A stretch of DNA of 64,000 nt, taken from contig CM035152.1 of NCBI GenBank assembly GCA_020205615.1, positions 147,488,166-147,552,165 on the forward strand, read 5' to 3'. The notes under the pieces were generated by a model. It was given only the letters and a program-made list of their open reading frames with translations, was not told the DNA's origin and ran no database searches. Origin of the DNA: Panax quinquefolius. Its lineage: Eukaryota; Streptophyta; Magnoliopsida; Apiales; Araliaceae. Made by a program: the position numbers and the translations under genes. Shown here piece by piece: positions 44,884 through 55,868 of this stretch (positions are counted from its first letter, which is position 1; every line of letters begins with the position of its first letter).

Positions 44884-47800
44884 TGTGACGCCCCCAAAAC
44901 AGGTATACATCACCCATCTTGGGTCGTCAGAAAATACATGGTACGAATACAAATACAACTTAATTATACAACAGTCGTGTAAAATACAACAAAACATAAT
45001 CTAAGAGTTTTAATAAGAATATTGTCATCTAGACAATATCCACACTCAAGGGAGTCCTCATTACATTTATTGTCACACTATTTAACAAAATAGTGAGGAC
45101 TACTAATATTATCATCTGGACCGTCACTCCGTTCCCCAACTAGTCCCGGCTACGTTCTCATTTCCTTAAGAGAATAGTGAAAGAAAGGGTGAACTCAACT
45201 AGCCCAGTAAGAAATATTATGACTAAGATAATGCAGAATAAATTATCATTAGTCTTCAACAATGTTAAACTGATAAAATACAGTAGACATCAAGTTTAAC
45301 TGCAGCGGAATAAGCAATCCATTAGAAGAGTCTAGTAGAGCATGATATCTACTATCTTCTATGTTTTAAAATGTTTTCATCAATTTTATCATTTGAGACT
45401 CGGCTTAATAAATAAACCACATCATCTAATCATCCCCGCACTACTGCCAAGGATATTCATTAAATCATCAATGGTCATGACTATACCGAATAATCCTCGG
45501 TCATAATCATACCAAAATTATCCATCAATGCACTACAAACTCTTCGAGGACTTTTACCACATCATTTATAACATTACTGTGTCATGATTATACCGAATGA
45601 TCCTCGGTCATAATCATACCAAGTCCATCTATGCACGTAAGCAAAGATGACTTTCATCACAATATAAGCATGAGGATGATGACAATGATATAAGCATTAA
45701 TCAATGAAAACAAGGATAAATATTAAAGACTTTAAATTTATCCAAATATTATCAACCACTTAATAAACTCATCATCTAATATTATTAATATTATAACAAT
45801 ATTTTAATCCCTTCTTAAACTTATAAACAATTTATTTCAATTATTTACACTTTACCAAATAATGCATTTAATCATTCAAAAATGCCATACTCATAAGATT
45901 TTATCACCAATGATTAAATCCCTCATCAAAAATCTGCATATACCCTATATAGGATTCCCAAGCCATAAAATCCTATTTTTCAATTTTGTTACTTCACATA
46001 ACATATTTAATTCATTTACTCATATTAGTTCATTTTCATGAAAAATAACAAATCAGTCCCAAAAATATTTCTTTTCTGGGATTTAGCATAATATAGTCCC
46101 ATATTGAACATATATTTTTCTCAGAATTTATAAAATTCATTTACTATTCTTCATAATGCCAAAACTGCCGAATATTTAGACATTTATCATAAATTTTACT
46201 TTTGTCCAAAAATTCCAAAATTTACAGGGTATACTCCTGTTATATACATGTACTCCCAATAAAAATTTCACCAATTTTGGAGTTAACCACAAAGAGTTAT
46301 AAGGGTTTACTTTTAAAATAGTCTTTTCCCATAAAATCCATAACTCTTAATCTATACGTCCAAAAATCGCCATCTTTGGACACAATATAGAAAACTCATC
46401 AAATTATCATTTTAATTTTTTTCCAGAATCTTTGAGGGTCAGAAAAATTACAAAACTGCCCCTGGTAGAAACCCCTTTTGAATGAAAATACTATTCATAT
46501 GAATACAAAGGATCATTCACCATGCAAGCGATAATCCACATAGACAGGTTATTCCAATAGAATAATAAAGAATGGAATAACAGAAGAATTCACCATGCAT
46601 GCGATAGGCCATGCAGACATAAAGTTGTTATTCTCAGCAGAATAATAAAGAATTGAACCAGCCGCCGTAAACCACATGCATGTGATATTCCAAAAGAATA
46701 ATAAAGAATGGAACCAGGTCATACGTAAACCGCATAGACAGGATATTCTAATAGAATAATAAAGAATGGAACCAGGTCATGCGTAAACCGCACAGACAGG
46801 ATATTTCAACAGAATAATAAAGAATGGAATAATAGAAGAATTTCACCATGTATAAGATTGCATGTAGAAAGCAGTTATTCAACATAATAATAAGGAATGG
46901 AATAACAATAGCTCTCTTCATGAATACGAAAGAAATAATACCTCTTACCTTAGAAGAAACTGGATATTAGAATAGTGAGGTAGTAGACTTCTCTTCTTCT
47001 TTCTCTCTATAATTTCTCTCTATAATAATTGCTCTAAAGCTTTAGTGAATTGGTGAGAAATGAAGGAAGAATGAGCATCTATTTATAGAAAAATATAGTT
47101 TTGATAATTGCACGATTTGGGGCTCAAAATATTACAGTACAATACCTCCAACTTTTCTTTCATTTTTAATTTACTCCTGCAAGTATTATCAAACTTGCAC
47201 CACCTCCCCTAATAGTAAATAATGTGAATCAATAGTTCAATCATGTGAATCAATAGTTATAATCATGTGAAAATACGAATTACAGTATAGTACCTCCATC
47301 TATACCTCCATTTTTAACTTAGTCATGCAAGTATTATCAATCTTGCACTAACTCCCCTAATAGTACAAGAATGTGATTCAATAGTACACACATGTGAACA
47401 AATAATTATATAAGCATGTGAATTAGTAGTAATTAATTGCTCATTTATCCGATTAATTACCCGATCTATCAATATAACCCCCAGACATCAATTATCATCG
47501 GAATAAATGTCGATTTTCACTAACACTAATAATTCCAACACAATGGAACTATCAATTTCATCTTTAATCAACACAATCTTATTCATCATTAATATTATAA
47601 CTCACAATATTTAACAACCAGGTAGTTCCCAGGAAAGAGGGGGCTTTCCGATAAGGATTTCTTCTTATTGGCGCTCAATTAGGTGACCAAACCTCTCCTT
47701 GACAGAACTTTTAGACATTGTCAATATTGCAAATAATAATATGAATAACTTTATCGTCTTAATTATTGATTTAATAATATAACATATTATGCAGATGATA

Positions 47801-48089
47801 CTGTGACAATAATTGAATCAATAATATGAGAGATATGATGCAACAATTACTGTAGCAATAATTGAGTATAACTGAGTGACTTCTTACGTAAGCATGAATA
47901 ATCAATACCGTGGCTACTATGCAACCATGAATATTACTGTACTTTTACCACCGATTATTTTATGACAACTTGCTTACTTTGAAAAGTTTTCAAATATCAC
48001 CCTTAAATTTAGCCTTTTATCAATTTAACTATTTACTAAAACAGAAAAAAAATTGAATACTTTTATTTCATTAAATTCGGGATCTCACA
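44884..48089 (-). mobile_element. Solo LTR C (TGTAAGACCCC family)
   Basis: 3206 bp, minus orientation, perfect AATAA duplication (44879-44883, 48090-48094), inside the Athila 3' region. Its first bases read TGTGAGATCCCG on the minus strand, a slightly diverged start. Parts (minus): duplicated U3 module near 47169-47372; TATAAATA 47090-47097; donor-like AG/GTAAG at 46949/46948; array of GAATAATAAAGAATGGAA units 46486-46925; acceptor-like CTGCAG ending 45300. Sequence affinity is to LTRs A and E. Confidence 0.9.
46486..46925 (-). repeat. GAATAATAAAGAATGGAA repeat array in LTR C
   Basis: Six diverged units of about 60-80 bp, each with GAATAATAAAGAATGGAA and a CATGC(A/G)-containing spacer. The same array, in plus orientation, is in LTR E at about 61780-62280 and is absent from A, B and F. 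It lies in the predicted intron. Confidence 0.86.
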
Positions 48090-48094
48090 AATAA

Positions 48095-49195
48095 TCCCTC
48101 ACTAATCATCGAATCTTACACTGTTATTACTGGTATAGTGTGTGTGTGCTTAACATCCATGCTAACTGATACAAATTTAAATTTAATACATACATAGTTT
48201 CTTATAAGGCCTCATACAGTATATCTTCAAGAATGTCAACAACAGACGATTTCCAACTAAAACCAAGCAATTACCACTATTAAGGGATCACATATGGTAC
48301 TTATGTTTTATTTTTCATCATGGGGACTCTTTGCACTTATTTCCCATTTTATTCTCTCTTTTTTTTAGATATTTTCTATGACTGTGCAATGTCTCATTCC
48401 ATTAGGCTAACAGTGCTACCCATTAGCGAGCTTTCAACCAACGACTCCCAGACCATATAAGACCTTAGGGCGCTAGGTGTAAAGACAATCCCCTCGGGTA
48501 TACTTACTCAAGTAACAAAGGCCACGAAACAAGACTAGCCATGATCTTTATTTTTTTTAATATAAATCTTATGTACCCCACATTTTCCCCCTAAACTTAG
48601 GTTTTTGCCTAATTCTTCGTCTTCACTGCCTATCCTTGCCATTCTCTCATATATACTAACATTATCCTTTAGAAACTCTTTATGTATCAATTTGAACTAA
48701 TCAGTCAACATCGGTGTTATTAACGTGCTACCCTTTTTATACTAGTTTCAATCAAGCACAAGATCCAATTCATAACAGAAACTACATCAAGGTTCTAATA
48801 CTTGTCTACTTAATCCCAATCTCATCATTGGCCAAAATAAAATGAACTATAACAACTGCTGGACATATGCAAAATAACACAATACTTAACTAAAAAATTT
48901 TATTTTATTTTTATTTATTTATTTATTTTATTTATTATTTTTATATATGTGGTAAACATAATATGAGTGCAAAAATAAATAAAAACTATTTACGATCCTA
49001 AGCTACTATGCAACTACATGATTACATGAATGCAACATTTAATAATCCTAAAACTAAACAATGAACTAACATATGCAAACCTAGCTAATGAAATTAAATA
49101 TGCAAACATGAAACTAAATCCCCCAAACTTGAAAATTACAATGCCCTCATTGTATATATATAACAATAAATATATAAGGACTTCCCTGTAATCAC
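48095..49195. other. Athila untranslated region
   Basis: Between LTR C and the env-position ORF. AT-rich, with CCCCCTAAACTTAGG near 48587 and CCCCCAAACTTG near 49122, similar to 44692. A stretch of TTTATT repeats lies at 48898-48950. No coding signal. Confidence 0.5.
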
Positions 49196-50421
49196 TTAAG
49201 CCTGGGGTAGTGGTGGGTGTTCTTCTTCATCGGAGTCACTTGGCGGAAACCTTGGCATTGGGGCTGGCTGCTGGTATGGGAATTGTGAATTGGGATTGAA
49301 GCTCTGGCGCTTCGCGTTCAATGAGGCGAACAATAGATTCATGGCTTCAAATATGTGGTCCTGCCTCGTTGCGAGTCACCACATCTCTTTTCGTGCTTCC
49401 TTGTTATGCTCGTCCACTTGTTTTTGAAAGTTAAGGAACTGAGGGCTAGATATGGCCTCGGGCTGTGATGTTGCCTCTGTTCCTTGCTCTCCCATTGATG
49501 CCGCCCCTGGAACTCTTCATGTTTCGAGCTATCGGAAGCGTCAGCCTCATCCTTCGAGGCTGATGGAAATATAAAGCCTAATCCTCTAGGATGCGACTCA
49601 CCTCCAGGCCATACCGTATATCGTGCAATCATTCTTGAATCTAGTGTCTGAAGCGGTATCTGGGTGATCTCATCATCGTACCATCTAACTCCCGCTTGCC
49701 TACACAACCCACAAATGAGTGATGGGTGTGGCAAGCCGCCTGAGAATGGTCCTCGTAAGCATCTTTGAATTGAAAAGCTGATTATAGCCCCTACGTCGAT
49801 GATAAAATCTTGTACAATGGCATACAAGAGCAATGCATTTTCCTTGGTCACATCTGACGTGTGTGTGGATGGAAATAACTTGGTGCATAGGAATGCGTAC
49901 CATATATTGCCATACCTGCTGAGATCCTTGCTGTGAAAAATAGTGCATCCTTTGTGACCTTTGATCCATGTGGTACCCGGTTTTGTCATTTCCTTCATAA
50001 TAACCTCATAATCAGGATCATGATCACGTAAGTGAGCATACTGGCAATGTCTAGGCACTCGTAACTGGTAATATGTGTTGATGGCATCGGCACTGAAAGG
50101 AACTAATCTTCCCCGCACAAAAGCATTGAAGAGGGCCTTATCCTCGGCGTTAGCATAAAATTCTTTGACCACACTTACAACTGCAGCCTCGGGTCCTTCC
50201 GTGAACTTATTCCACCCTTTCTGATATATCTGTTGTATCATTTCACCGTCGACATGGTCCGATGCCAACCCCCGCTATGGTGTGAGTGCTTTTGACACCA
50301 TGTAATCGTAGCGGTTGGCGGCGGCGGCACTTATAAATTTGCGTCGGTCGAAGGTTCGTGTTGGTGGTGCGGTTCTGGAAATCTCTCCACATTTCCTCTT
50401 TGATGTGGGTTTAGATGCCAT
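49196..50421 (-). pseudogene. Athila env-position ORF (putative plant transposon protein domain)
   Basis: Starts at ATG 50421 (MASKPTSKRKCG, basic N-terminus). One in-frame TAG at about 50277-50275 is followed by a long open stretch (50268-49339) with EFYANAEDKALFNAFVRGR and VPFSADAINTYY. This is the pattern of the 'putative plant transposon protein' domain found downstream of pol in Athila elements. A frameshift near 49500 leads to a Gln/Pro-rich C-terminus ending PPLPQA at 49196. No signal peptide or membrane helix is evident in the readable part, so the env label is only positional. A TATA box lies about 256 bp upstream. Confidence 0.75.
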
Positions 50422-50676
50422 TGAATTCGAATTAGGAAGCTTTAACAATAAATTTCCTCCCAAACTTCACTTATGCAATCTGTCGAACACTTAGTATGCA
50501 AGATGTTCAATTCAAACTTAGTGATTTTGCTTCAACTATGGTGATAGAAAGGGAGGAATTGGAAGACAAATTGCTCACTATCAATTATTGTATAAATTCG
50601 CCCAATAATAACCCTAATCCTTGACTCTCTGATTTGGTTGAATTATATTTGGTTGGCTTGGGTTGTGAGTGGAAGC

Positions 50677-50683
50677 TTTTATA
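50677..50683 (-). promoter_or_regulatory. Possible internal promoter for the env-position ORF
   Basis: Minus-strand TATAAAA in the context CTCTATAAAAGCTTCC, 256 bp before the ATG at 50421. Chance TATA motifs are common in AT-rich DNA, but this one stands in a less AT-rich leader. Confidence 0.35.
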
Positions 50684-50877
50684 GAGATGAGAGATGGTGA
50701 AAGGTTATGTGGTGAAATAGTGGGCAAGTATGTTAATGAAGTGGGATGATGGGTATTAACTTGCCAAAACGTGGGTAGAGAGTGTATTAAAGATGTATGG
50801 GAGTGGGGTTTCAGTTGGGGAAGAAGTAGAAGAGGTGTAAACGTGATGTAACTGCCGAATCTTATTGGTTCATATTA

Positions 50878-51062
50878 AGGACCCCCGCCCCTGCGGGGGG
50901 TATTGTGCTTTATAAGCCCGCCCCGATTGGCATGTACACTATTTTTGGACTTGAGACCCCCACCCCGGCGGGGGGTATTGAGCTTTAGAGACCCCGCCCC
51001 GGCGGACATGCAATCTGTTAACGAGATGTAGAGACCCTTCGCCTTTACGGGGTAATAAAGTT
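50878..51062. repeat. GC-rich hairpin repeats
   Basis: Three full and one partial copy of GACCCC(C)(N)GCCCC...GGGGGGTATTG followed by (A/T)GCTTTA, at about 50880-50913, 50955-50987, 50989-51010 and 51031-51062. Each C-run can pair with the following G-run. They lie in the Athila spacer between integrase and the env-position ORF and stand out in an otherwise AT-rich window. Confidence 0.8.
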
Positions 51063-51083
51063 TAGGGCCCATTTTGGGCTAGT

Positions 51084-53797
51084 TGTAAGACCCCAACTTA
51101 TTATTAATGAAATTTAATTTTCTCTATTTATTATTTTGAAATAGTAAGGGTTGATGTGATTAATGTGGATAGTTAGGGGTAAAATACGCAAATATTTCAA
51201 AATAAGCAAGTGGTTATAAAATATTCATTGTTGTCGGGGAATATTCGATTGGTCGTGGAATATTCGTACTGTCAGGGAATATTCGTACGACGACGCAGCC
51301 ATGTGTGGGCCCCATAACGAAAAGCGATTGGATGAAGAAAACGACAAATATAAGTTGGTTAAAAATAACGGCGTAGTTGTTCACAGTTATCTTGTTAAAA
51401 TACTCGGTGGTTAAAACACAAGAAGCTTTACGGTATTGCACCAATTATTGATTCTTACGTGAAGGCACTACTCAATAATGGTTACTGATAATTCTTTATT
51501 CGATTATTTTATTTTATTGATTCAATAATTGCTGCGTTGATATTTTATATTCTTTGTTGTTTCAATAATTGTCATTACACAATATTTTTCATTATCGAAG
51601 CAATAATTCATATTATCTGAATAATATTATTAGATAACATTATTGGCAATGTCTAGAAAGTTCATCAAGGAGAGGTTTGGTCACCCTAATTGCAGCGCCA
51701 AGAAGGAGAAATTCTTATTGGAAAGCCCCTCTTTCTGAGGAACCGCTGGTTGTCAATATTGTGATTCTATAATATTATTTGTGAATAATTAATTATTGAT
51801 TCATATGATGAGGAAAATATTGATTTTATGTGGATATAGATGGAGAAAATTTTAATGTGACAATTGTTGAAAATTGAAATTTTATCTTTTACGATAAGAT
51901 AATTCATTTAAATGTATTATTATATTTTAATAATATAATAATGGTGATATTTTTACAACGAATGTGGGATATATGAGTATACGAGGAGGAAGAGTATTTT
52001 TGTTGTAATAAATGTTTAAAACATGTTAAACATGTCGATTGGACCCCATTTATTGACTGAAATTTGATTATAGCTTGTAAAATCCCCCGTTTGTGGATTT
52101 CGGTCAATTTCTGTTTGGAATTTGGAAAAACTTTCTTCTGCAAAGTTGTAGAGAATTGAATTTTCTATAAAAACTCGCGAGATTCGAATTTTCTGATAGA
52201 AGGGCTATTTATTATGAATTATTGAAGTTTCGAAGCTCCGAAATAATTGATTTTTGGAAGTTTAAAATATTTTAAATAATAAAAACGTTTTTTGTTTGTT
52301 TTGTGGGCTACAACATGTGCATAATGAGCTGAGATCAGATCTAGGAAGGTTGGGCGAGAAATCTTAATATATATATTAATATTTTATTAAATTTTCGCTT
52401 TGGTGTTCTAAGCATTTTCCTATAAATAGGGTCTTGGGTTAGAATTGAAAATCACACCGTAAATCGAAGTTTTCTCTCTCTATATTATCGAGCGTATTCT
52501 TGTGAGTATTTTGAGTATACTTTGAGTATTGTTAGGCGGTGCAGTAAGTTCCTTCTTGATTATATTAGATTCCAAATTTAGAAGTACTAATCTTTCGAGG
52601 TAAGGGGATGTTATTTTCTTCTCAAATGATATTATTTCTTCAATATCATTATGCTAAAATATTGGTTGGAACTTTTATCAAATTTGGAACTTTTTCATGC
52701 CTGGGGTTCTTATTCACGAGTTCTTATTCACGAGTTACTATTCATGAGTTCTTATTCACGAGTTCTTATTCACGAGTACTATTCATTAAGCGTTAAGATC
52801 TTTTTTTTTGTGAAATTTCAATCTTTTGGTGTCGGAGTTACTATTCACGATACTAAGACTATTCACTTAATACGACACTATTCATAGAAAAATGAAATTT
52901 CTTCTTTTTGTCCAAAATATATATTCGGATACTAGCTTTGATTGTATCCATGTTTTGATCATTCTTGAATTTTACACCACTATGATTATTTTTGAGGTAT
53001 TTTTGGACGTGGATAAAATAAAGTACGAATCCTTAATCCTTAATCCTTGTCATTTTATTTCACTGGATTCGTTTCTTTAAAAATATTTTTCATAATCCTC
53101 AGTCTTAAATGATGATATTATTGAATATCTTTGGCTTTGTAGTGCAAAGATGAATGATTTTGAAGAATATCTTTGGCCCGTAGTGCAAAGATGAGCAGTG
53201 TTTAGATGAACATGATTAATCGATGAATATCTTTGGCTGTAGTGCAAAGATGAATATTTGATTCAGATGTATATTGATTGATGTTACGAGGATAAAAGAT
53301 GAGACGATGAACTTTTAAATTCATACATAGAAGATAGTTGTTTGCATTCTCTACTTAACTCTTCTAATGAATTATTATTTCCATTGCGAATATTGATTTA
53401 AAATTTGTTGTCTATTGTATTCTATTAGATTTTTCCTGTTGAAGACTAACGATAATTTGTTGTATATTATCTTAGTCATAATATTCTTTCTGGGTGGTTG
53501 AGCTCACCCTTTTCCTTTTTGTTCCATTTTCTTCTCGGGAGGCGAGAATATAGCGAATACTTAGTGGGGTATGGAATGAAGGTTCTAGAAAGAGTTGTTT
53601 AGTAGTCCTCACCATTTTGTAAAATAATGTATCAATAAATGTGATGAGGATTTATTTGAGTATAGATATTGTCTAGAAGATAATATTTGTATTCAAACTC
53701 ACAGTTTTACTGTTGTAATAATAAAGTTGTAGTTGTTTCTGTACCATGTATTGACAACTCAGAATGGGTGATGTATACCTATTTTGGGGGCGTCACA
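51084..53797 (+). mobile_element. Solo LTR F (TGTAAGACCCC family)
   Basis: 2714 bp, perfect CTAGT duplication (51079-51083, 53798-53802), inside the Athila element. Closely collinear with LTR B. Parts: TATAAATA 52421-52428; donor-like AG/GTAAGG at 52599/52600; ACTATTCAC minisatellite about 52705-52880; three hairpin units 53124-53250; CTTCTAATG at about 53361, but the acceptor reads TTGCGA; AATAAA 53720-53725. Confidence 0.92.
52705..52880 (+). repeat. ACTATTCAC minisatellite in LTR F
   Basis: Units of GAGTTCTTATTCAC and GAGTTACTATTCAC, the same array as in LTR B with a TTCTTATTCAC variant amplified. Confidence 0.86.
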
Positions 53798-54103
53798 CTA
53801 GTGTTCTGCAATTGGACTCTGTTTTGCTTATTGCTTACTTCCTTAACGCATCTATTAGCTCCTTAAGTACGTGCTCATCATGAAAACATAAGTATCATTA
53901 GATCTTGTGCAAATTAAGCATGAGAGATTAGATTATCTAGAGCAATACAACTAAATATCTACGTAATGAACTTATTATATCCTAATTATTATTCTAAAAT
54001 ATAATCTAACTAGCATGGATAAAGTTAATGAGATTGAAAATAAAATTGGGTTGCCTCCCAATTAGCGCTTGATTTTAAGTCGTTCAGCCTGACTACTCCC
54101 TGT

Positions 54104-55248
54104 TTATGGTACGTTGGCTAGTGTGATTGCGATGACATCCATTTTGGAATCGCCACCCCAATAATGCTTTAGCCTTTGACCATTGACCTTGAATGTTTCC
54201 AATGGATTCCTACTGTAGACTTCAACGGCGCCATGTGAGAAAACTCTTTTGATGGTAAATGGACCCGACCACCTTGATTATAGGTTCCCTGGGAACAACC
54301 TCAACCTTGAGTTGAACAGTAGTACTGATTGCCCCAGTTCGAATGTTCTTTGCATGATTTTTTGGTCGTGCCATTTCTTGACTTTTTCCTTGTATAACTT
54401 AGAGTTTTCGTAAGCTTGAAGTCAGAATTCATCGAGCTCATTTAACTGAAGTAGTCTCTTTTCACCCACAGCTTCTTGATCGAAGTTATGTTTCTGAATT
54501 TCCAAGTAGGCTTTGTGTTGTAACTCCACATGTAGGTGACATGCTTTCCCGTAGACCAATTGATATGGGGACATACCAATTGGCGTTTTATACGCAGTCC
54601 TATAAGCCCATAGTGCATCGTCTAATCTGAGAGATCAGTCCTTTCTATTCGGGTTTACCACCTTTTCTAAGATTCTCTTCACCTCCCTGTTTGAAACTTC
54701 AGCTTGCCCACATGTTTGGGGATGATATGTCGTCGCCACCTTATGGTTGACCCCATATTTTGCCAAGAGACTGTAAATAATTTGTTGCAGAAGTGACTAC
54801 CTTCATCATTTATAATAGCTTTTGGCGTGCCAAATCTTGTAAAAATATTCTTTTGCAAGAATTTAAGAACCACTTTGGCATCGTTAGTTGGGAGTGTTAT
54901 GGCTTCAACCCATTTTGATACATAGTCAACCTCAAGCAATATGTACTGATTGTTGAATGAGGAAGGGAATGGCCCCATAAAATCCATGCCCCATACATCA
55001 AAAATCTCAACTTCTAAGATTATTTGTAGTGACATCTCATTCCTTTTCGATATGTTGCCCACCCTTTGACATCTATCACAACTTTTTACGAACTGGTGGG
55101 CATCTTTAAATAATGTACGCCAATAGAACCCTGCTTGAAGCACTTTTACCGCTGTTCTCTCACTACCGTAATGTCTCCCATATACAGATGAATGACATTC
55201 ATGCAATATATTCTTCATCTCACTGTATGGCACACACCTTCTAATCAT
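54104..55248 (-). pseudogene. Athila integrase
   Basis: Zinc-binding part at about 55080-55240 ([14 protein letters not shown], then SCDRCQRVG). The core has [11 protein letters not shown] (first Asp, about 54980) and [14 protein letters not shown] (second Asp, about 54790), then a frameshift near 54770. The C-terminal part reads SRWSGPFTIKRVFSHGAVEV (about 54210-54275) and LKHYWGGDSKMDVIAITLAN, with the stop at 54106-54104. Integrase inserts the element's DNA. Both readable catalytic Asp are kept, but the frame is broken. Confidence 0.86.
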
Positions 55249-55868
55249 CTTGCCGGCGCACTATTTGAATAGATATGGCTCATCCCACATGTACCACTTG
55301 ACGTCATATAGGAACTTCTTTTTCTGCTGTCGTGTAAGATCAGGGGAAGGATTTTGCTCACTAGATAGTTAGCTAAATCTGCATACCATGAAAATTCTGC
55401 ATTTACTCCAAATAGTTGCTCATCCAGAAATGACTCATTGATTACACACTTGTCCTCTTCATCTTTACCCGGGTTTTCCAGCCTCGATAAATGATCTGTA
55501 ACTTGATTCTCCGTTCCTTTTCTATCTTTTATTTCCAAATCAAATTCATGTAGAAGGAGAATCCATTTGATAAGGCGTGGCTTAGCATCTTTTTTCAAAA
55601 TTAAGAACCGAATAGCCGAGTGATCTGTATAAACTACCACCTTTGTTCTGATCAAATATGCCCTAAATTTATCAAAGGCATATACTACTGCAAGCAATTC
55701 CTTTTTCGTAGTTGTGTAATTCATTTGGGTCTCCGTAAGGGTCTTACTTGCATAGTATATGTCGTGAAATATCATCTTTCGGCGTTAACCCAAGACAGCC
55801 CCAACCGCATAGTCGCTTGCATCGCACATTAACTCAAACGACATTGTCCAATCCGGTGCGACAATAAT
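55245..55868 (-). pseudogene. Athila RNase H, split by LTR D
   Basis: [40 protein letters not shown] and [20 protein letters not shown] (about 55470-55775) form the gypsy RNase H and connection. Upstream text DWTMSFELMCDASDYAVGAV (about 55795-55855) is in the same strand but crosses a stop. LTR D at 55869 separates it from RT. RNase H removes the RNA template during cDNA synthesis. Confidence 0.87.

Noticed and set aside
44779..44997. Small ORFs on both strands at the LTR C left edge
   Set aside because: They span the Athila/LTR C junction and have no family resemblance.
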